A stretch of 61,655 nucleotides of DNA from Prevotella sp. GTDB lineage: Bacteria > Bacteroidota > Bacteroidia > Bacteroidales > Bacteroidaceae. The notes under the pieces were generated by a model. The model saw only the letters and a program-made list of their open reading frames with translations, was not told the DNA's origin and did not search any database. The position numbers and the translations under genes are program-made. Positions 55,169-61,655 of the stretch are shown in pieces; position 1 is the first letter of the stretch, and each line of letters starts with the position of its first letter. Location: assembly GCA_022511045.1 (NCBI GenBank), contig JAFLSF010000004.1, forward strand, positions 1-61,655, written 5' to 3'.

Positions 55169-56335
55169 TTACTTTCTGAACAAGTCTTGGATGCCGTCCA
55201 TGTCAAAGGCCAAAGTGAAACGAAGCGTCTGGTCGAGCGGGTTGCTCTTGGCGGTGGAGATAACGTAGCCCACGTCAAGTGAAAAGGCACTCATGCGGAA
55301 ACCTCCACCAACGGTGAAGTACTTGCGGTTACCCTTGTTCTCCGACTCGTGGTGATAGCCGGCACGGAGCGAGAACTGGTCGTGGTAGACGTATTCGAGA
55401 CCTACGCCCCACATAATTTCTTGCAATTCTTCCTTAAATCCACCAGGAGCGTCACCAAAACTCTTGAAGATACCAGAGATGGCACTTACGTCGCTATATT
55501 CCTCTATGACGCGCTGCTGGTAATCTTCTGTCGATTCGCCGTCATTCTGCTTAGGTACGGTAGGTACTAACAGTTTGCTGGCATCGGCGGCTATGGTGAA
55601 GCGGTTGTATTCGTCGATGGGCACCATGAGTGAGGCTCCTATTCGCAGGGTAGCGGGGAGGAACTGGGAGCGGTCATCGCCGTAGAACTTAATCTTTGAG
55701 CCGATGTTCTGAATGTTGTAGCCCAGTCCTAACTGGCATTCGCGCTGGCCGATATTGATGTAGTCGTTGAAATAGCCCGCAATATCGGCGGCAAAAGCTG
55801 ATGCAGGGCTGGCATCTTCGGTGTAGTCAAAGCGTAGGTCGCTATAAAGCCAGCGTAGGGCTACGGCCTGCGAGTATTTTTCGCTAAGCATCAGCGAGGC
55901 TCCTATATCGACAGACATCTCGTAGGGCTTGACAGTCATGGCGTTCTCATCAAACGAGGTCATCACTTCGCCTAAAGAGAAATAGCGTATAGAACCACTG
56001 ACAGCAGCATAATCGCCAATGCGGTAATAGCCAGCAACATAAGCCAAATCAATGTCGTTGACAAGTTGGCGCAGCCAAGGGGTGTAGTTCAAGGCTATGC
56101 CTGCACGACTGATGCAGAACGGATACTTAGCAGGGTTCCAATACTGAGAATTGACGTCAGGGTCGGTGGCGGCACCTATGTCACCCATGCTACCTCCGCG
56201 CGCATCGGGGGCAATGGTCTGTGAAATAACGGCGTGTTCAACAGGGTTAAACTGGCTTTTTGTGTCCTGGGCTTGGGCACTTAACCCCAAGAGTAGCAGG
56301 ACTGCCGTTGTGAGTATTCTTGATGTTGTCTTCAT
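55169..56335 (-). CDS. porV: Type IX secretion system outer-membrane protein PorV
   Basis: 388 residues with a signal peptide (1-22, LLGLSAQAQ). An FadL-like beta-barrel follows, recognisable by the N-terminal APDARGGSMGDIGAATDPDVNSQYWNPAKYPF, the standard PorV/PorQ opening. PorV collects CTD-bearing cargo from the translocon and hands it to PorU. It lies 5 bp after porU. Confidence 0.92.
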   Translation of the reverse strand: MKTTSRILTTAVLLLLGLSAQAQDTKSQFNPVEHAVISQTIAPDARGGSMGDIGAATDPDVNSQYWNPAKYPFCISRAGIALNYTPWLRQLVNDIDLAYVAGYYRIGDYAAVSGSIRYFSLGEVMTSFDENAMTVKPYEMSVDIGASLMLSEKYSQAVALRWLYSDLRFDYTEDASPASAFAADIAGYFNDYINIGQRECQLGLGYNIQNIGSKIKFYGDDRSQFLPATLRIGASLMVPIDEYNRFTIAADASKLLVPTVPKQNDGESTEDYQQRVIEEYSDVSAISGIFKSFGDAPGGFKEELQEIMWGVGLEYVYHDQFSLRAGYHHESENKGNRKYFTVGGGFRMSAFSLDVGYVISTAKSNPLDQTLRFTLAFDMDGIQDLFRK

Positions 56336-56340
56336 ATCGT

Positions 56341-59300
56341 TTATTTATTTGTTAGAATGATGAGTTTCTTAGCTTTCGAGACGTATGAGCTCCCGTCGCT
56401 GCTGATGCTGACGCGATAGAGATATAGTCCCGTGTTAAGGCGTTTTCCGCCGTCGGTGGTCAAATCCCAATGGAGCGTATAGGTCTGGTCAGATGGCACA
56501 CCGTTCTCAGAGTGTGTCCAGAGGAGGCGACCAGAAGAGTCGAAGATGTCGAGTTTAACGTCCATCTCGCTGCCCATGCGGTCGTGGATAAGGCGGAAAT
56601 TGGTATATTCCCTTGCAGGATTGGGCGAGCACTCTACGTCGGCAAAGTTAGGCTCAAGTCCTTTCACCACGTTGAATGTCAGTTCAGCTGTAGACGAGTT
56701 GTTTAGAACATCCCATGCCCGAAACAACAACTTATGCTCTCCAGCGGAGAGTTGAGGTATGCTGAAACCCACCGTGCCGCTGGTGTAGCTGCCAAAGTCA
56801 AACTGGAAATAGTCGTTGAGCGTATAGGTGGTCGAAGCATTGCCGTCGATAATGAGTTGCAGACTATGGCCTATACCACTACCCGAAGCGTTAATGCCGT
56901 CTTCGTCGTGAATGTTTGCCACAAAGTAGGGCGTTGAATTCACTGTTCCGCCATTGGAGAACGACTCGCTATTAAGGTAACAATAGATGTCGGGCCCTGC
57001 TGCGCCGCCAGTGGTACTCTCCGTTCCGTTGAGCACAAGGCTATTGCAGATGCCGTTGGCCTCAACCGTCTTTTCGTTATTGATGGCATAAATGTTGATA
57101 AGTGCGGTGAGGTCGGAGTATTTGATGTCTTTAGGTACGGCAAAAGAGAAAGTAAAGAGGCCGTCCTTGACGTAGTTGCTTCCGTTGAAAATGGTGTTGG
57201 GTCGGTCGGTATAGACAAAAGGTGTTGAGGCTTCGCCTGGGTCGTTCAGTCGGCAGGTTACCTTTTCCTCTACGTCACGTACTAAGGCTGTGAGCACACC
57301 ATTGAACGTCTCATCGGTGGCGGCTGAGGTGTTAAGTATACGCCCGCTGACTTTGGCGGTACTTCCAGCCTTCAGCACTAATCTTGTTTCATTGCTGATA
57401 GGCGTGTCGTTAATTGCTGTTACCTCCAAATCGCGGGTTGGCATAGCCAAGCGCACAGCAGGGTCTCCCAACAAGGAATACTGCATGCGATTCTCCGAGC
57501 GGTCGGTAGAGCGCGTCTCGTTGCCCTTGGAGTCGTAACCCGTAAAGACACCTGTGGTGATAAGTTCGTTCTTGGTCAGACGAACGGCCTCACCGATAGG
57601 GAGGGGACGACCAGCGTCATCCTTGCTCAGTACGTAGCGTGTAAAAGAGTGGTTCATTAGGCGGTTCTGAGCTTGATAGACGGTGCGGGTGGTGCCATAG
57701 AAGGCTATTGCTCCTCCATTCGGGTTGAAAAGAGCAGCCTCGCCAATATTGGCTTCTTGCCCGTCGAAAGGCATAATGTCGCAGGATGCCGTCACCCAAA
57801 GGGGAAGCCGTAGCGAAGTGGAAGCCTGAAAGTCGGGCAGTTGGACAACGTATTCGTGGGAGAAACTGGCGGCTCCACCGTGCCCCGAATAGTTCATCAT
57901 AAGTGCTCCCTGTTGCATTTGTTGTTTGATGACGCGTGTCGCATCGGGATAACGGTTACCCGTTGAAGAGCTAACGCGGTTGTAAGCATCCCACATGACA
58001 CGTTTCACCACTAAATTAGGATAGTTTTCTTCCACCAGACGGGCTACGGCATCAGCATCGTTCATGTGAGCATTGCTATTGCCGTCGTCACCCATGAAAC
58101 ACAGTTGGTTCTGCCAAGCTCCTGCCTCGCGGTTGGTAATATAACTCTCTATCTTGTTTACGGCAATGGTTGCTTCTGAAACGGTGCGGGCGGAAATACG
58201 CCCAACTCCTATGTCTATTTTGTCGGCAGTTAGAATAGCGCCGCCTTCATCGTCGTCCAGCAAGCCGAAATAGTCGTCGGAGACGTAGCATTTGGTGGCA
58301 CTGTAAGAGTTCTCGCTCTCGTAACAAAGCAGGAAGTCATCGGGTGAGTAGCCTTTCCACTCGGGACAAAGCATGCGGTTGTCCCACGCACAATCGCCCA
58401 AGAGTAACAGATAACGGGGCATATCCTCTTCTGTTGTGGCGCGGTCGTAAAGCATCTTCATATAACGGCGGTAGGCATTGGCATCGGGCGTGCCGCTGGA
58501 GAACTCGTTATACAACTCGTCGGCAGGCACGATGTTCACCCGCAGGCCGTCTTGTTGGCTATGGAGTGCTTTCAGTCGTTCGGCTTGTGCTAACAACTTT
58601 TGCGTAGTAGGAATGATGATAACCATATCGGCAAAAGCGTCGGCATGATGATTCTGGTTGGTGATGACACCTATAATAGACGGCACGCCGAAGTTCTGAT
58701 TGGGGTCGGCAGCATTTCTGGGGGCTGTCGCGTAAGTAGAGATATAGTCGAGACGCACAGTTCCGCAGTTGCCGTTAGGAGTTAGTGTAATTTGATTGGA
58801 AGCCGACAAGTTATCAACATTAAAAGTTTCTACTGCGGTGCGCATGTGGTCATAAGAACCCATTGAAGGAATGGAAATGGTGCCTACGGAGGCGCCGTTG
58901 ACGCTGACTACTACGGAACCGCTGGTATTGGTGGCGGCCGAGATGCTGATGGTAACGGTTCCTGTGTTGCTGTTGCCCGTAGCGTCTACGGTGTAGTTGT
59001 TAGGTGTTCCGTTAGTCAACACGCGGCTTTCGTAGAGATTGCGACCGCCGTGAAACCAAGCGTATTCTTCTTTTTCGTAGAGCGAGCAGTAGTGGTCTTT
59101 TAAAGGATAGTACTCGGCTAAGAATTCTTCCCAACTGAGTGTGGTAGCCGTCTCGCCATTTTCGGTGAGGAAATAAGAACCGTAAGTGGAGTAGGGGTTA
59201 CGGATGCGTTGATGCTTGTCGTCCCAACTGACTGGTCCTACGCCATAGAACAGACGCTTGCCACCCACGTAGCAAGTAGGCAACTCCCGCAGGTCATCCG

Positions 59301-59991
59301 TAGCGGCAATATAGTCAGCGGTGAGTTTTTCTGGTTGCATAGCTCCGCCGTAGCCGTAAATCTTTACGCGACTCATGTCCGAAAAGCCCGCCTGACGGAT
59401 AAGCTCGTCCGTCAATTGCCAAATACCCGTTGACGGAACGCCTATTTTCACCCAACGGCCGCTGGCCAGAACAGAGTTGGAGGCGTATCTGTCGGCCGCA
59501 CTCCGTTGTGGGGCTGCCCTTTTGTATTCCGCTTTCTTCTCCTCGCCCTTTACTTTTAGCTGAAAACTGACCAGTTTCTGATACTTCCCATCGCGGAACA
59601 CCAAAGGCACGAAAGCTATGTGCAGGGAGCCTTGCTTACGGGAGACGCTGATTTGCTGGTGTATTTCGGGCAATTCGCCCAAAGGGCGACCCGACAACTG
59701 CATATAGCGCTCGACGTCCGTTGGGTTCATTGTTATAAACTCTGGATAGTCGATAGTAACGCTGTAAGTAGAGTCGGCATAACGATGGCCCAACTCATGC
59801 GTATAGTTGAAGACGGGCAGTAGGGTGTCAATCTTAACCTCTTGAGCCGTCAGATTAAAGAATTTCTGAGCTTTTACGGGACTTATAGACAAGCAGGGAA
59901 TGACAAACACCAAAGAAATCAACCTCAGCATTACGCCGCTGAGGATTGAGGTCTTGCTATTCTGATAATCATTTCTCATAATGTTTGTCAA
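56341..59991 (-). CDS. porU: Type IX secretion system sortase PorU (C25 peptidase)
   Basis: 1216 residues. Start uncertain: 59991, ATG 59979, or ATG 59931, which gives the cleanest signal peptide (MLRLISLVFVIPCLSISPVKA). A gingipain-type C25 domain spans about 440-830 with the catalytic His in MMNYSGHGGAASFSHEY and Cys in LPLWVTASCDIMPF. An Ig-like region follows, and a C-terminal beta domain (CSPNPAREYTNFRLIHD, NTGLYLYRVS) resembles a T9SS CTD. PorU cleaves CTDs and attaches cargo to A-LPS. It is adjacent to porV. Confidence 0.93.
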   Translation of the reverse strand: MTNIMRNDYQNSKTSILSGVMLRLISLVFVIPCLSISPVKAQKFFNLTAQEVKIDTLLPVFNYTHELGHRYADSTYSVTIDYPEFITMNPTDVERYMQLSGRPLGELPEIHQQISVSRKQGSLHIAFVPLVFRDGKYQKLVSFQLKVKGEEKKAEYKRAAPQRSAADRYASNSVLASGRWVKIGVPSTGIWQLTDELIRQAGFSDMSRVKIYGYGGAMQPEKLTADYIAATDDLRELPTCYVGGKRLFYGVGPVSWDDKHQRIRNPYSTYGSYFLTENGETATTLSWEEFLAEYYPLKDHYCSLYEKEEYAWFHGGRNLYESRVLTNGTPNNYTVDATGNSNTGTVTISISAATNTSGSVVVSVNGASVGTISIPSMGSYDHMRTAVETFNVDNLSASNQITLTPNGNCGTVRLDYISTYATAPRNAADPNQNFGVPSIIGVITNQNHHADAFADMVIIIPTTQKLLAQAERLKALHSQQDGLRVNIVPADELYNEFSSGTPDANAYRRYMKMLYDRATTEEDMPRYLLLLGDCAWDNRMLCPEWKGYSPDDFLLCYESENSYSATKCYVSDDYFGLLDDDEGGAILTADKIDIGVGRISARTVSEATIAVNKIESYITNREAGAWQNQLCFMGDDGNSNAHMNDADAVARLVEENYPNLVVKRVMWDAYNRVSSSTGNRYPDATRVIKQQMQQGALMMNYSGHGGAASFSHEYVVQLPDFQASTSLRLPLWVTASCDIMPFDGQEANIGEAALFNPNGGAIAFYGTTRTVYQAQNRLMNHSFTRYVLSKDDAGRPLPIGEAVRLTKNELITTGVFTGYDSKGNETRSTDRSENRMQYSLLGDPAVRLAMPTRDLEVTAINDTPISNETRLVLKAGSTAKVSGRILNTSAATDETFNGVLTALVRDVEEKVTCRLNDPGEASTPFVYTDRPNTIFNGSNYVKDGLFTFSFAVPKDIKYSDLTALINIYAINNEKTVEANGICNSLVLNGTESTTGGAAGPDIYCYLNSESFSNGGTVNSTPYFVANIHDEDGINASGSGIGHSLQLIIDGNASTTYTLNDYFQFDFGSYTSGTVGFSIPQLSAGEHKLLFRAWDVLNNSSTAELTFNVVKGLEPNFADVECSPNPAREYTNFRLIHDRMGSEMDVKLDIFDSSGRLLWTHSENGVPSDQTYTLHWDLTTDGGKRLNTGLYLYRVSISSDGSSYVSKAKKLIILTNK

Positions 59992-60007
59992 TCGTCATAT
60001 TTGCGCT

Positions 60008-60625
60008 TCAACGCGCGTTGAACTCTAAGACTTTCCTGTCTTCCAGCCACCCTTCCAGATGGTCGTTTATCCGAACAGGCCCTACACCAACTGGAGTGCC
60101 CGTATAGAGCAGGTCGCCCGTCTTGAGGGTAAAGAACTGTGAGATATAGCTCACAAGCTCGTCAACCCGATAGAGCATATCGCTCGTACAACCCTCCTGC
60201 ACCGTCTGCCCATTGATGTCGAGATGGAAATGTAAGGCTTGCACATCGCGGAATTTCTCCAAAGGCACCCAGTCACCAATGACGGCAGAGCCGTCGAACC
60301 CTTTGCACAGCTCCCAAGGCAAACCTTTCTGGCGAGCCTCCCGTTGCAGGTCGCGAGCCGTAAAGTCAATACCAACCGTCACCGCATCGTAATAGCGATG
60401 GGCAAAGCGCTCGGGAATGCTCTTGCCCAAGCGGCAGATACGCACCACAACCTCTGTCTCATAGTCCACCTGTTGCGACCAGTCTGGAATGAAGAAGGGC
60501 TTATGGTCTTTCAGCAACGCCGAGTCGGCCTTGGTGAAGATGACGGGCTTCTCTGGTTTATATAACGCACCATCCAGCTCTTTATTGTGCTGGATATAGT
60601 TCATTCCTACGGCAAATATCTTCAT
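60008..60625 (-). CDS. Fumarylacetoacetate hydrolase family protein
   Basis: 205 residues, compact FAH-fold protein. KIFAVGMNYIQHNKEL, the metal ligands in QVDYETEVVVRICRLGKSIP, GIDFTARDLQREARQKGLPWELCKGFDGSAVIGDWV, and GDLLYTGTPVGVGPV are family motifs. Members cleave C-C bonds in 2-oxo or diketo acids, or decarboxylate oxaloacetate; the substrate here is not evident. A TACTTTTG box lies at 60656-60649 without a clear -33. It is first in the porU run. Confidence 0.9.
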   Translation of the reverse strand: MKIFAVGMNYIQHNKELDGALYKPEKPVIFTKADSALLKDHKPFFIPDWSQQVDYETEVVVRICRLGKSIPERFAHRYYDAVTVGIDFTARDLQREARQKGLPWELCKGFDGSAVIGDWVPLEKFRDVQALHFHLDINGQTVQEGCTSDMLYRVDELVSYISQFFTLKTGDLLYTGTPVGVGPVRINDHLEGWLEDRKVLEFNAR

Positions 60626-60740
60626 ACACGCTTCAGTTTATCTTTTGCAAAAGTACTAAATAAATCGCAAACCGTCCTCCATCCTTCACAAATATTTATA
60701 TAAACGGGCTTTATTCTTACTTTCCCCGTCTCCGTCAGCC

Positions 60741-60900
60741 CCTCTCACCGCCCTCGAGCCTAAGGCTCACCATCACCGAGCCTATTGTATACCCCTTGTG
60801 TCTATAGTGTATACAGTTTGTATACTCCTGATATACAACCTGTATACTCCTGGTATACAACTTGTATACACGGCGTATACAACTCGTGCGGACTATCCTC
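60741..60900. repeat. Composite intergenic repeat, copy D with nine 11-bp units
   Basis: Hexamers start at 60787, 60798, 60809, 60820, 60831, 60842, 60853, 60864 and 60875, exactly 11 bp apart over 99 bp. Seven read GTATAC; 60831 reads ATATAC and 60798 is degenerate (GTGTCT). On the minus strand the array runs into two 22-bp units (about 60785-60764 and 60763-60742) with TAGGCTCG and GGTGAG. The segment 60768-60830 is a near-identical inverted copy of bases 1-63. Confidence 0.9.
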
Positions 60901-60966
60901 GTAAGTGACGAGTCGGCACCTCAAGCCCCTTTTGGAGGTGCCGCAAACAAAATAATCTGGTAAATG

Positions 60967-60998
60967 TTTGGTCGTTACATCGATTATTCGTACATTTG
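60967..60998 (+). promoter_or_regulatory. Promoter of the terminal lipoprotein gene
   Basis: TTTG (60967-60970), a 20-bp spacer and TACATTTG (60991-60998) give a start near 61005 and a leader of about 240 nt. Confidence 0.8.
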
Positions 60999-61004
60999 CA
61001 ACGT

Positions 61005-61246
61005 CGTTTCGATGTAAATACCGACTCGACAGACATTATTATTTGCTTAAATTCCCACTCGAACTGCAACACGAACACGGAATAAGAGCATCCCATATCG
61101 ACTAAAGCAAGCACATTTGTGCAGGCTTTTTCATACGATATGGAGGTTGTTGCAGACCTGAGTGGGATATGATGGTCTGCGCATTTTCTTTTTGTGCAGA
61201 TGCCATAAAGAGAAAGGCAATATTGCACAACTAAAAAATAAGTCTT
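61005..61246 (+). promoter_or_regulatory. Long structured leader, attenuator or riboswitch candidate
   Basis: Nested pairings: TCCCACTC/GAGTGGGA (61053-61060 with 61160-61167), CTGCAAC/GTTGCAG (61064-61070 with 61149-61155), CCATATCG/CGATATGG (61093-61100 with 61136-61143), and AAGC..GCAC/GTGC..GCTT (61105-61114 with 61119-61128), the last followed by T-residues. An alternative stem GCAGACC/GGTCTGC (61152-61158 with 61174-61180) ends in a T-rich tract, and a further TCTGCGCA/TGTGCAGA (61176-61183 with 61193-61200) competes with that. No known riboswitch class is recognised. Confidence 0.6.
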
Positions 61247-61655
61247 ATGAACAAATGTAATTTCTTTGCAAGTACGGCATTATGTGTACTGCTTATGGCC
61301 TGTGGCTCAACAAAATCTTTAGAAGCACAACAAAAGACCGTACCAATCTCAGTACAAACCTATCCCAATGGAGCTAAAGTTTACGTAGACGGAAAGCTGG
61401 TCAGTATAACAACACCAGCAGTTATCAATGTTCCTAGTACTGTAACGGACGTTGGAGTAACTAAGAAACAACAAGCAGTAATAAAAGAAAAAAATGCCTT
61501 TATTATTCAGATTGTAAAAGATGGATATGAGACCGTTAAAGATGTGATAGAACCTAAAGTGGAAGGCTACAATCGGAGAAATGCAGGGTGTGGATTATCC
61601 TGGCCCGAGAACTTAATCTACGAGTTAAAGGAGCGCGCAGACACTCGTGTTAATG
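61247..61655 (+). CDS. PEGA-like domain lipoprotein, 3' end outside the window
   Basis: 136 codons seen, no stop before the window end. The signal peptide ends at lipobox LMAC (Cys19), so a lipoprotein is expected. The segment PISVQTYPNGAKVYVDGKLV followed by TPAVINVPS resembles a PEGA surface domain (PxGAxVYVDG), and FIIQIVKDGYE continues it. The function is unknown. It is preceded by a consensus promoter and a 240-nt structured leader, suggesting regulated expression. Confidence 0.8.
   Translation, partial: MNKCNFFASTALCVLLMACGSTKSLEAQQKTVPISVQTYPNGAKVYVDGKLVSITTPAVINVPSTVTDVGVTKKQQAVIKEKNAFIIQIVKDGYETVKDVIEPKVEGYNRRNAGCGLSWPENLIYELKERADTRVN

Larger units (their letters stand above)
60626..61246. 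other. 621-bp intergenic region without a protein gene
   Basis: It holds repeat copy D (60741-60900), a GGCACCTC/GAGGTGCC hairpin (60915-60922 with 60935-60942), a consensus promoter and a long structured leader. No ORF is supported. Confidence 0.7.

Noticed and set aside
60741..60900. CRISPR array
   Set aside because: The repeated part is only 6 bp (11-bp period), with 5-bp gaps; no cas genes are present and the geometry does not fit.
60893..61228. 111-aa minus-strand ORF
   Set aside because: It lies antisense to the promoter and structured leader, and its sequence is explained by RNA stems.
61005..61246. SRP RNA or tmRNA
   Set aside because: The SRP tetraloop region and the tmRNA tag or acceptor end are not present; 6S RNA could not be excluded and is listed as a check.

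Overview
The window looks like a chromosomal segment from a Bacteroidota bacterium, most likely Prevotellaceae (Prevotella/Segatella type). Four things support this. Promoters carry the Bacteroidota -33 TTTG and -7 TAnnTTTG boxes with 19-21 bp spacers, and starts mostly lack Shine-Dalgarno sites. A type IX secretion pair (porU-porV) is present. A six-gene Na+-NQR operon is present. Gene sets such as dapB-lepB-degenerate lepB-wbqC are typical of the group. The window is almost wholly housekeeping: 53 protein genes are called, with no tRNA, rRNA, CRISPR array or intact insertion sequence seen. The last gene is cut by the window end.

Layout. 1-485: composite repeat, then the greA promoter and leader. 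486-4569: greA, HIT protein, miaB and a YejM-like membrane hydrolase. 4719-6530: a convergent LTA-synthase-like gene. 6742-12468: nqrABCDEF on the minus strand, ended by a strong terminator. 12640-17043: a TamB-like giant with a TTG start. 17048-23079 (minus): CTP-family protease, parE, a GNAT-like protein and a THUMP-like methyltransferase. 23178-26605: dapB, lepB, dead lepB paralogue, wbqC. 26817-32315 (minus): M23/LysM endopeptidase, dusB, then sufCDS. 32513-34393: rplS, an AICAR-transformylase-only PurH, a small basic protein. 34444-39469: nadK diverging from pdxJ-DJ-1-ispD-recG. 39506-40759: an AT-rich gap with a small secreted protein, a candidate structured RNA and a repeat array. 40760-43978: ruvB-coaD-ybeY converging on a LOG-like gene and a sirtuin. 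44179-54663: two FKBPs, rbfA, LolE-like permease, GH3, a lipoprotein, DUF3108, Dna2-like nuclease-helicase. 54653-60625 (minus): FAH family protein, porU, porV, ispF. 60626-61655: repeat array, structured leader, start of a PEGA-like lipoprotein.

Together the genes cover respiration (NQR), envelope biogenesis and protein export (TamB, SPase I, LolE-like, PorU/PorV, M23), Fe-S assembly, cofactor and isoprenoid synthesis (nadK, pdxJ, coaD, ispD, ispF), DNA and RNA maintenance (parE, recG, ruvB, miaB, dus, ybeY, rbfA) and purine and lysine synthesis.

The least ordinary content is non-coding. (1) A dispersed intergenic repeat family occurs at four loci (about 1-145, 26665-26776, 40437-40635, 60741-60900). 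It is built from GTATAC hexamers phased exactly every 11 bp and ATAGGC-type units phased exactly every 22 bp. (2) A roughly 300-nt structured RNA candidate with its own promoter and terminator lies at about 40032-40332 on the minus strand. (3) A 240-nt leader before the last gene can fold either into nested long-range stems or into a terminator, as an attenuator or riboswitch would. All of these come from reading the sequence by eye; no folding or database search was run.
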